The notes beneath the pieces were generated by a model, which was given only the letters and a program-made list of their open reading frames with translations, was not told where the DNA came from and did no database searches. 33,521 nucleotides of DNA, from NCBI GenBank assembly GCA_937920345.1, contig CALGVA010000043.1, forward strand, positions 1 through 33,521, read 5' to 3'. This document shows, in pieces, positions 25,274-33,445 of the stretch. The position numbers were made by a program, and so were the translations under genes. Source of the DNA: an uncultured Lachnospiraceae bacterium. Lineage in GTDB: Bacteria > Bacillota > Clostridia > Lachnospirales > Lachnospiraceae. The stretch's first letter is position 1. Every line of letters begins with the position of its first letter.

Positions 25274-25945
25274 CTATCCATAAGTTCTGCAGGCGGCATA
25301 TTTGGAAAAGGCACCGGCATGACGATTATCGAGCTGCACGGCAGTCCGGATCACATCCGGCAGATAGGCATCCCATTTTACCTCCAGAATAACGGGGTTA
25401 TCGCTGACGGGAATCGTGATGCAGTCAGGGCGTAAGAAGTCCGTACACCACAGCCCGGTACGAATGTCATAATCAATTGTGACGCGGACGTTGCCTGACG
25501 TAAACAGGTAAGGCTCTCTTATGTAATCGACTATGGTTTTCGGACGGAGCAGCCCGGTGGTCATTTTACGGTGCAGTTCTTGTATCAGCGGCTGGCTGCT
25601 GTGCGCCATCCAATCGCAGTTTCCGTCAATCAGTGACTGTGCTTCAGCCGCGGTTACAGCTGCGCTCTCCTTAGTACCCAGACCGTTGCGTTTACTTTTT
25701 TTCTCCAGATGAATCAGAGAAGTGTCCTTGTTATAGTAGCGAAGACGGAACTTCTCGCGGTTGTTGATGCCGTCCAGTTTTTCACGGAGCGCCTGATCTG
25801 ACAGATTATCAAAATACAGGCTTCGGATCATATAACGCCCGTTCACGGCGTGGGGATCGGGTTGTGCCACTGCCTGCAGCCGCTGGCGCAGGGTGATTAC
25901 ATCGGAAAGCGTGATCTCGTGTTTGTATTCATGCCGATAGGTCAT
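25274..25945 (-). CDS. VTC-domain polyphosphate polymerase-like protein
   Basis: A 223-residue soluble protein with the tunnel fold of the VTC domain, related to yeast Vtc4, which makes polyphosphate from ATP. The basic and acidic tunnel motifs are present: YRHEYK (3-8), SLYFD (42-46), KFRLRYYN (65-72), LEKKSKRNG (80-88), VTIDYDIR (155-162), ILEVKWD (186-192, with the catalytic-type glutamate) and SKYAACR (214-220). It starts at 25945 behind AGGAAAGG and heads the minus-strand operon with DUF4956 and CotH. It has no membrane helix, so it probably works at the inner membrane face with DUF4956. Polymer synthesis is known for Vtc4; for bacterial members it is inferred. Confidence 0.9.
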   Translation of the reverse strand: MTYRHEYKHEITLSDVITLRQRLQAVAQPDPHAVNGRYMIRSLYFDNLSDQALREKLDGINNREKFRLRYYNKDTSLIHLEKKSKRNGLGTKESAAVTAAEAQSLIDGNCDWMAHSSQPLIQELHRKMTTGLLRPKTIVDYIREPYLFTSGNVRVTIDYDIRTGLWCTDFLRPDCITIPVSDNPVILEVKWDAYLPDVIRTAVQLDNRHAGAFSKYAACRTYG

Positions 25946-26164
25946 AGCGTATTTCCTTTCCTGCCCGGGAATTTGTATCTGCCGGTATTGTTGCCGGGAT
26001 ACAGGGGCATTAGGGAAACATTGATGAAATCAGTGCGTCCCTGGAACACGAGTGCAGGAGCACGTTCGTGTTATGGACAGAATTGTACAGGGAAATTAAG
26101 GAAGAAATATGTTTAAAATAAGAAAATTGTGTGTCCACGAAAACAGGGTTATGGTCAAAATGAG
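25946..26164 (-). other. Upstream region of the VTC operon with two hairpins
   Basis: No gene is seen. Two stem-loops lie in the probable 5' leader of the VTC gene: GTATC/GATAC with inner CCGG/CCGG (25975-26002), and an 11-bp stem AACACGAGTGC with GCAC and TCGTGTT (26045-26072, two-base bulge). No confident minus-strand promoter is found. Confidence 0.4.
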
Positions 26165-26194
26165 TTGACAAATCCGCAATCGGGTAATTATAAT
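26165..26194 (+). promoter_or_regulatory. Consensus promoter of the ABC-F leader
   Basis: A perfect TTGACA (26165-26170) and a perfect TATAAT (26189-26194) are 18 bases apart. Transcription would start near 26201, about 267 bases before the ABC-F start codon. Confidence 0.8.
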
Positions 26195-26223
26195 AAGTTA
26201 TCACGAGCGGAAGGGGTGGAAAG

Positions 26224-26235
26224 ATGAGGCAGTAA
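26224..26235 (+). CDS. Candidate three-codon leader peptide (Met-Arg-Gln)
   Basis: ATG AGG CAG TAA follows a rich purine tract, GGAAGGGGTGGAAAG, about 20 bases after the predicted transcription start. A 7-bp hairpin (ACTTTTG 26239-26245 with CAAAAGT 26265-26271) begins just after the stop. GAGCGG (26205-26210), ahead of the ribosome site, can pair with CCGCTC (26296-26301). Very short leader ORFs are known ahead of antibiotic-induced ABC-F genes, where a stalled ribosome switches the leader fold. Confidence 0.45.
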   Translation: MRQ

Positions 26236-26271
26236 TCGACTTTTGAAACATGAAATATTGTTGCCAAAAGT

Positions 26272-26297
26272 GGATTATGTTTCTCATTCTCATAACC
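26272..26297 (+). promoter_or_regulatory. Leader hairpin in the ABC-F 5' region
   Basis: GG(A)TTATG pairs with CATAACC with one bulged base. CTCTTTATTT follows at 26299-26308. The right arm overlaps the CCGCTC that could pair with the leader start, so the two folds exclude each other. Confidence 0.4.
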
Positions 26298-26416
26298 GCT
26301 CTTTATTTGTATACTTTGTTACAGATTGATGTTTGATCAGACCGGCACCCGCATGTGTGATTCTGTGGTGTGTTTGATCACATTATAAAAAGTGTTTATG
26401 AACCTGAAACGATCCG

Positions 26417-26445
26417 GAATCATTTGGCAGCAAATGGTTCTTTTT
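26417..26445 (+). terminator. Attenuator terminator in front of the ABC-F gene
   Basis: GAATCATTTG (26417-26426) pairs over 10 bp with CAAATGGTTC (26431-26440) around a GCAG loop, and TTTTT follows. It lies 22 bases before the ABC-F start. An upstream GAACC (26400-26404) can pair with GGTTC (26436-26440) and would disrupt the stem, a possible antiterminator. Confidence 0.75.
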
Positions 26446-26467
26446 ATTTGGAAGGGGGCTAAACACT

Positions 26468-28135
26468 ATGGCACAGATCAGCATATCAAATCTTACCTTC
26501 TGCTACGAAGGCAGTTTTGACAATATTTTTGATAACGTATCCTTTGTGATCGATACGGACTGGAAATTAGGTTTTATCGGTAGAAACGGAAAGGGGAAAA
26601 CAACGTTCCTCAATCTTCTGCTGGGCAATCAAAAAGAATATCAGGGACATATCAGTACTTCAACGGTATTCGATTATTTTCCTTATCAGGTCAGGGAACA
26701 GCAGAAAGAGAAATGCTGCGCGGATCTTATGGAAATGTGGAAGACGGATTGCGAGCTTTGGCGCGTGATCTGCGAGCTGGAGAAACTGCATATTGAGGCG
26801 GACATTCTCTACAGGCCGTTTCGGACGCTCAGCCACGGGGAGCGGACGAAGGTGATGCTGGCGGTTCTGTTTTCGGGAGAAAATGACTTTCTGCTTATTG
26901 ACGAACCGACGAATCATCTGGATCAGGAGTCCAGAGAGATTGTGAAGGAATATCTGCGGCAGAAAAAAGGGTTTATTCTCGTATCGCATGATCGTGATCT
27001 GCTGGATGCATGTGTCGATCACGTACTGGTGCTGAACCGATGCACCATAGAGGTACAGAGCGGAAACTTTTCATCCTGGTGGGAGAATAAGAACCGTATG
27101 GATGCATTCCATGAGGCGGAGAATGAGAAACACCGCAAAGAGATACGAAGGCTCAATAAAGCGGCGGAAAGGACGCATGCATGGGCGGATAAGAATGAGA
27201 AGACGAAGATCGGATATGATCCTGTGAAGGAGCATGACAGGAGCATGGGCGCGCGTGCCTACATCGGTGCGAAGACGAAGAAGATGCAGAGCAGAAGAAT
27301 GCAGATGCAGAAGCGGATCGCAGATGAGATCGAGCAGAAAGAAGGACTGCTGCAGGATATTGAGCGCCCTGTGGATTTGAAACTGATGCCGATGCAGCAT
27401 CATAAAGAAGTGCTGATTACAGCGAAGGACTATGGAATCACTTATGGTCTGCCGGAGTTGAATGCCGAGAAGGGACGGGGCGGCGGCGCGAACGGTCAGG
27501 CGGTTTTCCATAATTTTAACTTTGAATTGCGGCGTGGGGAAAGGGTCTTCCTGCATGGAGAAAACGGATGCGGGAAATCCAGCCTGATCAAGGCAATTCT
27601 TGCGCGCTGCACAGAAAAAGATGAAATAATCGGGCTGGTTCGTGCTGCCGGACAGCAGAACGGTCAGAACCCTGACGGGACAGGAACGGCAGAACAGTGT
27701 GCAGGCAACACTGGTGTTATGTGGGAGTCCGGCACATTGACTACGGCTTCGGGGCTGGTGGTTTCTTATATTAATCAGGACACTTCGTATCTGCGCGGGA
27801 GTCTTAAGGAATACGGCAGGCAGAATGATCTGGATGAAAGTCTTTTTCTGGCGATTCTAAGGCAGCTTGATTTGGAGCGTGTGCAGTTTGTCAAGAATAT
27901 GGAAGAATATTCAGAGGGACAGAAGAAAAAGGTGTTGATTGCGGCGAGCCTGTTGAAGGCGGCCCATCTGTATATCTGGGATGAACCGCTCAACTATATT
28001 GATATTTTTTCCAGGATGCAGATCGAGGATCTGATCCTTACCTATCAGCCGACTATGCTCGTGGTGGAGCATGACGTGAGATTTCGGGAGAAGATTGCGA
28101 CGAGGGTGGTGGAGATGAGACGGGAAAGCAAATAA
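26468..28135 (+). CDS. ABC-F ribosomal protection protein, Lsa/Vga/Msr-like
   Basis: A 555-residue cytoplasmic protein with two ATPase domains and no membrane part. Domain 1: Walker A GRNGKGKTT (38-46), signature LSHGE (121-125), Walker B FLLIDEPTNHLD (141-152), His174. Domain 2: Walker A GENGCGKSS (364-372), signature YSEGQ (481-485), WDEPLNYID (504-512), His535. The LSHGERTKVM and WDEPLNYID wording is that of resistance ABC-F proteins, which bind the ribosomal E site and displace lincosamides, streptogramins, pleuromutilins or macrolides. The linker between domains (about 210-320) is helical and basic, as expected. A Gly/Asn/Gln-rich insert (about 391-431) in domain 2 is unusual. Expression is probably controlled by the long leader with an attenuator. 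Which drugs it acts on cannot be told from sequence. Confidence 0.9.
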   Translation: MAQISISNLTFCYEGSFDNIFDNVSFVIDTDWKLGFIGRNGKGKTTFLNLLLGNQKEYQGHISTSTVFDYFPYQVREQQKEKCCADLMEMWKTDCELWRVICELEKLHIEADILYRPFRTLSHGERTKVMLAVLFSGENDFLLIDEPTNHLDQESREIVKEYLRQKKGFILVSHDRDLLDACVDHVLVLNRCTIEVQSGNFSSWWENKNRMDAFHEAENEKHRKEIRRLNKAAERTHAWADKNEKTKIGYDPVKEHDRSMGARAYIGAKTKKMQSRRMQMQKRIADEIEQKEGLLQDIERPVDLKLMPMQHHKEVLITAKDYGITYGLPELNAEKGRGGGANGQAVFHNFNFELRRGERVFLHGENGCGKSSLIKAILARCTEKDEIIGLVRAAGQQNGQNPDGTGTAEQCAGNTGVMWESGTLTTASGLVVSYINQDTSYLRGSLKEYGRQNDLDESLFLAILRQLDLERVQFVKNMEEYSEGQKKKVLIAASLLKAAHLYIWDEPLNYIDIFSRMQIEDLILTYQPTMLVVEHDVRFREKIATRVVEMRRESK

Positions 28136-28143
28136 AAAACTAC

Positions 28144-28165
28144 AGCAAATTTTGTTGCTTTTTTG
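28144..28165 (+). terminator. Short terminator after the ABC-F gene
   Basis: AGCAA (28144-28148) pairs with TTGCT (28155-28159), and TTTTTT follows. The stem is only five bp but the T tract is long. Confidence 0.5.
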
Positions 28166-28247
28166 TCCTTTTTTTGGCAGAATAGAAGAAGATGTGCTTA
28201 TTGGTATGTCGTTCACTATCATTACAGAAAGAGAGAAGGGATAATAT

Positions 28248-29438
28248 ATGGAGAGAAAAGTCGGAACTGTATCAAGAGGTATACGCTGCCCGATTATCAG
28301 AGAGGGAGATAACCTGTCGAAGATTGTTGTGGACAGTGTGCTGGAGGCGGCTGAAGCGGAAGGATTTGCTATTCGTGACAGAGACGTGATTGCGGTGACG
28401 GAGTCTGTTGTGGCGAGATCACAGGGCAATTACGCATCGGTGGAAGCGATTGCAGAGGATGTCAGAGCAAAGCTTGGCGGTGAGACGATCGGTGTTATAT
28501 TTCCGATCCTGTCCAGAAACCGTTTTGCGATCTGCTTAAGAGGAATAGCGATGGGAGCCAGGAAGGTGGTGCTGATGCTCAGCTATCCCAGCGATGAGGT
28601 CGGCAATGAACTGGTCTCTTTGGATAAACTGGACGAGGCGGGCATCAATCCGTACAGCGATGTGCTGACACTGGAAAAGTACCGTGAGCTTTTCGGGGAG
28701 AATAAGCATCCTTTTACAGGGGTGGATTACGTGTCTTATTATGGAGAACTGATTCGGGAGGCGGGCGCTGAGGTAGAAATCATATTTGCCAACGACTGCC
28801 GTAGTATCCTTCCATATACGAAAAAAGTGTTAAACTGCGATATTCATACGAGAGCCCGCACGAAGAGGCTGCTGAAAGCGGCAGGTGCCGAGGCGGTCAT
28901 GGGAATGGACGATATTCTTACCGTACCTGTAAACGGCAGCGGATGTAATGAGCAATACGGGCTTCTGGGTTCTAATAAATCCACGGAGGATACGATTAAG
29001 TTATTCCCGAGGGAGTGCACCGGTCTGGTGATGGACATTCAGAAGGAGATTCTTGACAGAACCGGTAAACACGTGGAAGTCATGGTGTACGGTGACGGCG
29101 CGTTTAAAGATCCCGTCGGTAGAATATGGGAACTCGCAGACCCCTGTGTATCTCCGGCCAGCACGCCCGGCTTGGATGGTACGCCCAATGAGGTGAAACT
29201 GAAATATCTGGCGGATAATGATTTTAAAGATTTATCCGGCGAAGCGCTGAAAGAGGCTATTTCCAACCGTATCAGAGAGAAGAAGGATAATCTGGTGGGC
29301 GATATGGCGTCGCAGGGTACAACGCCCAGAAGACTGACGGATTTAATCGGTTCCTTATGCGATCTGACAAGCGGATCGGGTGACAAGGGTACGCCGGTAA
29401 TTCTGATTCAGGGATATTTTGATAATTATACGAGTTAG
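28248..29438 (+). CDS. Coenzyme F420-0:L-glutamate ligase-like protein
   Basis: A 396-residue protein whose sequence resembles the F420 gamma-glutamyl ligase (CofE) family, including GDNLSKIVVDSVLEAAE near the start and RDRDVIAVTESVVARSQGNY. It is much longer than archaeal CofE (about 250 residues). The extra C-terminal part includes MVYGDGAFKDPVGRIWELAD. In the known family the enzyme adds glutamate residues to F420 using GTP. No other F420 gene is in this window and Clostridia are not known for F420, so the real substrate may be different. GAGAAGGG precedes the ATG, and a terminator follows at 29462-29495. Confidence 0.8.
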   Translation: MERKVGTVSRGIRCPIIREGDNLSKIVVDSVLEAAEAEGFAIRDRDVIAVTESVVARSQGNYASVEAIAEDVRAKLGGETIGVIFPILSRNRFAICLRGIAMGARKVVLMLSYPSDEVGNELVSLDKLDEAGINPYSDVLTLEKYRELFGENKHPFTGVDYVSYYGELIREAGAEVEIIFANDCRSILPYTKKVLNCDIHTRARTKRLLKAAGAEAVMGMDDILTVPVNGSGCNEQYGLLGSNKSTEDTIKLFPRECTGLVMDIQKEILDRTGKHVEVMVYGDGAFKDPVGRIWELADPCVSPASTPGLDGTPNEVKLKYLADNDFKDLSGEALKEAISNRIREKKDNLVGDMASQGTTPRRLTDLIGSLCDLTSGSGDKGTPVILIQGYFDNYTS

Positions 29439-29461
29439 TAGGACGCATACATATGCATGAA

Positions 29462-29495
29462 CCTGCTGTGTTTCCGAGAACATAGCGGGTTTTTT
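29462..29495 (+). terminator. Rho-independent terminator
   Basis: CCTGCTGTG (29462-29470) pairs with CATAGCGGG (29481-29489, two G-T pairs), and six Ts follow. Confidence 0.85.
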
Positions 29496-29547
29496 ACATT
29501 TGATCTGCAACAGAAGAGTCTGGAGGTTAGTGTGAAAGGAGGCTGAC

Positions 29548-31545
29548 ATGAAAAGCTTGAGGGGGAAACTTATACTGGAAACCTGTTTTATTTGCGTAAT
29601 ATGCCTTGCAGTTGCATCCTTGATCAGTTACTCGAATACATCAGGAGAGCTTAAAACAAAAGAGAGCGAGAATGCAAAGGCTCTGGCGACCAGGAGCGCT
29701 GAGGAGATACAACTGTGGATGAAAGAACAGGAGGTCTTTCTGGACACCGTTGCCGCGACAGTTGAGATTGAAGGAAGGACGGAACATGAACCGCTTCTTA
29801 CATACCTCACACAACTGCTGGAGAATCACAATGCGGGCAATGTATTATATGATATCTATTATGTCAGCGCCGATAACAGGATGACGGCGGCAAGCGGATA
29901 CGAACCGGATCCGGATATCGACTTCACGCAGCGAAGCTGGTATACAGGCGCAGTTGAAAATGATGGAATCAATTATGAATCTCCCTATCGGGATGTAGAC
30001 TCGGGGAGAATGGTTATAACGATTTCCCGTAAGGTTGTGATTGATGGAACTGTGGCGGGTGTTCTCGCCGAAGACATCTTTATTGATACAGTGGTTGATA
30101 TGGTCGATAAATGTATTGTGCCGGAGAACAGTTACGCGATGCTTCTGGATCAGAATACAGGTCTTGTGGTACATCCGCATGAGGATTACGGCTATGTGAA
30201 TGACGAGCCGGTAGCCCTTGCAAATCTGGTGGGCAGCCCCTATGCTAAACTCGCTGAAGCACTCGCGGAAAGAACCGGCAAGAGTGTTTTCGTACAGGAT
30301 TATGACGGGGTGGGGAGAGAAATATTTACCGCGGCAATTCCGGCGTGTGACTGGGTGCTTGCCATTGCGGTGGACCAGGCGGTATTGAATGCCAATATAG
30401 TTGCTTTGATACAGGGATTCGCGGCTGCTATGATTATTTCTTTTGTAATCTGTATTGCTATTGTCAGCATCACCGCCTCCAGAATTGTCAAACCCATTAA
30501 GCGGTTGACTGGTGCTGTGGCGGCGAGGGATATCACGCATGAAGTGGCAATTAACAGTAAAGATGAAGTGGGAAGACTGTCGGGCGGCTTCAATGAAATG
30601 ATGGTCAGCTTAAAGGGGATTCTGGAAATATCCGCCGGCGCGGTGGAGAATATCAAAGAGTCTTCAGAAATCCTGAAAGAGATTACCGATGAAGTGGTTG
30701 ATGGTGCGGATCATGTTAAGAATGAAATGGAACATATATCGGACAGTGTCGGGACGCAGAGTCAGAGTGTGTCGGAAGGAAGAACGAAGCTGAATCTGTT
30801 CCAGACGCAGATCGATGAGTTCCATGAGCAATTTCAGGATATGAGGGAGATTGTCCGCGGCGTCAACAGGAAACTTGCTGACAGTGCAGAGATTACGCAT
30901 GATCTGGAGGCCTCTACGGATAAGTCTATGGAAAATATGAAGAGACTCCAGGAGGGCATAGAAGCGCTGGAAGTTAAGTCAAACCATATCACGGATATTA
31001 TTTCCACGATTACACAGATCTCATCACAGACGAATCTGCTTGCCCTTAACGCTTCGATTGAGGCGGCGAGAGCCGGGGAGGCGGGCAGGGGATTTGCCGT
31101 TGTGGCGGATGAAATCCGTTGTCTGGCGGAACAGACTAAAGATGCTACGGAGAATATCCGGCAGCTGATTATGGAAATCCAGTCTCAAATTGATGAGACC
31201 GTAACTGAGATTGAGAGCGTGGCGGGATTGTTCGCGCAGAATACGCAGATTACCGGCAAAGTGAGAGGCACATTTGATGATATTGCGGTTTCCGTTGAGG
31301 ATATGGATCAGCGCAATCATGAATTGTACAGCGGATTGCAGGAGTTTGTCGCTGCCAAAGAAGATATCACGGAGGCGTTTGGAAGTATCGATGCAAGTTC
31401 TGAGTCCTGTCTTTCTTATTCTGATCAGGCAATGCAGATTTCCATGCAGCAGATTCAGGCTGTGTCGCAGCTGAGAGATTTTGCACAGAGGCTGGATGGC
31501 CTGGCGGCAGGCCTAAACGACAGGGTGAAATCTTTTCATGCCTGA
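29548..31545 (+). CDS. Methyl-accepting chemotaxis protein with dCache-type sensor
   Basis: A 665-residue transmembrane receptor that controls CheA and so swimming behaviour. It has a first helix (about residues 8-28), an extracellular double-Cache domain (about 35-280, with YYVSADNRMTAASGYEPDPD and QRSWYTGA), a second helix (about 287-309), HAMP (about 310-362) and a cytoplasmic signalling coiled coil. The CheA/CheW-contact tip reads SSQTNLLALNASIEAARAG with GRGFAVVADEIRCLAEQT following (about 492-530). Cache domains bind small molecules such as amino acids or carboxylates; the ligand is unknown. AAAGGAGG stands before the ATG. There is no C-terminal CheR-binding pentapeptide. It appears to be a single-gene unit, and an intron lies beyond its terminator. 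Confidence 0.95.
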   Translation: MKSLRGKLILETCFICVICLAVASLISYSNTSGELKTKESENAKALATRSAEEIQLWMKEQEVFLDTVAATVEIEGRTEHEPLLTYLTQLLENHNAGNVLYDIYYVSADNRMTAASGYEPDPDIDFTQRSWYTGAVENDGINYESPYRDVDSGRMVITISRKVVIDGTVAGVLAEDIFIDTVVDMVDKCIVPENSYAMLLDQNTGLVVHPHEDYGYVNDEPVALANLVGSPYAKLAEALAERTGKSVFVQDYDGVGREIFTAAIPACDWVLAIAVDQAVLNANIVALIQGFAAAMIISFVICIAIVSITASRIVKPIKRLTGAVAARDITHEVAINSKDEVGRLSGGFNEMMVSLKGILEISAGAVENIKESSEILKEITDEVVDGADHVKNEMEHISDSVGTQSQSVSEGRTKLNLFQTQIDEFHEQFQDMREIVRGVNRKLADSAEITHDLEASTDKSMENMKRLQEGIEALEVKSNHITDIISTITQISSQTNLLALNASIEAARAGEAGRGFAVVADEIRCLAEQTKDATENIRQLIMEIQSQIDETVTEIESVAGLFAQNTQITGKVRGTFDDIAVSVEDMDQRNHELYSGLQEFVAAKEDITEAFGSIDASSESCLSYSDQAMQISMQQIQAVSQLRDFAQRLDGLAAGLNDRVKSFHA

Positions 31546-31598
31546 TCTGCAGAGAACAGATAAGTAACAGACACGGAATCAATAAGGTGAACAGGAAA

Positions 31599-31625
31599 GG
31601 CTTCGGGATACCCGGAGCCTTTATT
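31599..31625 (+). terminator. Rho-independent terminator of the chemotaxis gene (intron target)
   Basis: GGCTTCGGG (31599-31607) pairs with CCCGGAGCC (31611-31619) around an ATA loop, and TTTATT follows. The group II intron begins three or four bases later. A terminator hairpin as 5' exon is the usual target of group IIC introns. Confidence 0.88.
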
Positions 31626-32029
31626 ATGGTGCGCCTTGCGGCGCACGTTTCTAACGGGTGCAAGTCCCCAATCCGCCCTGGTAGTGGGAAGGATACAGCC
31701 GAACATCAAGGGTGTCCATCGCGAGGTGGAATCTGAAGGAAGATGCAGGCAAATCTCCGGTCTGACGAACAGAAATCACATAAGGCTATAGTTAAGGATA
31801 AGGCTGCCATACAAACCAAAGTCCAATAACTACCCGGAATTAACTATAGTAGATGTGGCAGATATATGGAGAGAAAGAAACGTGTGGTACCAAGGGAGGT
31901 CTCGTCAGCGGATGGAAGCAGAGTATGAAGTCCGTGAGTAACAACGAATGGCGAGAAGTCAGCAGAGGTCATAGTACCATGGCGGTTGCAAACGTCATGG
32001 GAAGGACTGAACTTTAGGAGACACAAGCA

Positions 32030-33442
32030 ATGAATGTAACTGAAAGTAGATTTGAGAACAGACAACTTCATATGGAAGACTATCTGCAAATGGTATCTGC
32101 GGAACAGAAAGAGTATGCGGAAGTGTTCGACTACTCTAAGATTACTGAAAAGAGCAGTGTCATCACAGACTATTGGACGGACAATCTTTTGGATTTGATT
32201 TTGCGGAAAGAAAACCTAAACAAGGCATATAAGCAAATAAAAGCAAACAAGGGGAGCGGTGGGATTGACGGAATGCAGGTGGATGAACTTCTGCCCTACC
32301 TAAGAGAGAACCAGGAAACCTTAATCCAAAAGATAAGGGATGGAAGATATAAACCAAATCCCGTTCGGAGGGTAGAGATACCCAAAGAAACAAAAGGCGA
32401 GTTTCGTAAGCTTGGAGTTCCCACTGTTGTTGACCGGATAATACAGCAGGCGATCACACAGGAACTCACACCAATCTATGAGGAACAATTCTCAGAGAAC
32501 AGTTATGGTTTTCGTCCGAAACGAGGAGCGCATGATGCCCTCAGACAATGCCAAAAGAATGTAAACGAGGGGTATGTGTACGTGGTGGATATGGACTTGG
32601 AAAAGTTCTTCGACACGGTATGCCAAAGTAAACTGATTGAGGTGTTGTCACGAACCATCAAGGATGGCAAAGTCATTTCGCTGATACACAAATACCTAAA
32701 CGCGGGAGTTATAGCGAATGGGATGTTTGAAAGTACAGAAATAGGAATGCCCCAAGGTGGTCCGCTTAGCCCGTTGCTTAGTAATATCATGCTAAATGAA
32801 TTAGACAAGGAAATAGAGAGCAGAGGACATAGGTTTGTCCGTTATGCCGATGACTGCATGATTTTCTGTAAAAGCAGGAAAAGTGCAGAGAGAACCCTGA
32901 AAAACATCATCCCATTTATTGAAAGAAAGCTATTTCTTAAAGTGAACCGGAAGAAAACAGGGGTGGAACACATCAGCAAAGTCAAATACCTTGGATACAG
33001 CTTTTACAGATACAAAGGAAAATGCAGATTTAGAGTTCACCCGAAGTCGGTTACAAAGATGAAGAATAAAATCAGGGAACTGACAGATAGAAATAAAGGA
33101 ATGAGCAATGCAGCCAGAGAGGAGAAATATCAACAATACGTGCGGGGATGGGTAAATTACTTCAAACTTGCAGACATGAAGAATCTCCTAAAAGCAACGG
33201 ACGAATGGGCAAGGAGAAGAATAAGAGCGGTCTATTGGAAACAATGGAAGAAAGTCAAGACAAAGTACCGAAGGCTGAAAGCGTTAGGACTTGAACATTG
33301 GAGAGCGAAAGAACTGGCCTGTAGCAGAAAAGGCTGCTGGCGTATGGCGCAAGTCTTAAACCAAATCTTTTCAAATAAAATAATAGCCAAGCTGGGATAT
33401 ATCCCCATGCTTGACTATTATCTGGTAGTTTGTGAAAACTAA
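32030..33442 (+). CDS. ltrA: Group II intron reverse transcriptase/maturase
   Basis: A 470-residue intron-encoded protein that helps splicing and copies the intron into new DNA sites. After an N-terminal extension of about 50 residues come the reverse transcriptase blocks: NLNKAYKQIKANKGSGGIDG (62-81), KPNPVRRVEIPK (108-119), LGVPTVVDRIIQQAI, SYGFRPKRGAHDAL, VVDMDLEKFFD with Asp187, MPQGGPLSPLLSNIMLNELD, and YADD (272-275) with the catalytic aspartates. The maturase (X) domain holds RGWVNYFKLADMK. No HNH endonuclease domain follows, as in class C proteins; the wording closely matches my memory of the Eubacterium rectale enzyme MarathonRT. AGGAG lies about nine bases before the ATG. Codon use is richer in A than in the neighbours. 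Confidence 0.95.
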   Translation: MNVTESRFENRQLHMEDYLQMVSAEQKEYAEVFDYSKITEKSSVITDYWTDNLLDLILRKENLNKAYKQIKANKGSGGIDGMQVDELLPYLRENQETLIQKIRDGRYKPNPVRRVEIPKETKGEFRKLGVPTVVDRIIQQAITQELTPIYEEQFSENSYGFRPKRGAHDALRQCQKNVNEGYVYVVDMDLEKFFDTVCQSKLIEVLSRTIKDGKVISLIHKYLNAGVIANGMFESTEIGMPQGGPLSPLLSNIMLNELDKEIESRGHRFVRYADDCMIFCKSRKSAERTLKNIIPFIERKLFLKVNRKKTGVEHISKVKYLGYSFYRYKGKCRFRVHPKSVTKMKNKIRELTDRNKGMSNAAREEKYQQYVRGWVNYFKLADMKNLLKATDEWARRRIRAVYWKQWKKVKTKYRRLKALGLEHWRAKELACSRKGCWRMAQVLNQIFSNKIIAKLGYIPMLDYYLVVCEN

Positions 33443-33445
33443 GGA

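Noticed and set aside
26398..26520. Longer leader ORF starting at 26398 and a shorter one at 26352 in the ABC-F leader
   Set aside because: Neither has a ribosome site. The one at 26398 runs through the terminator and into the gene in another frame.
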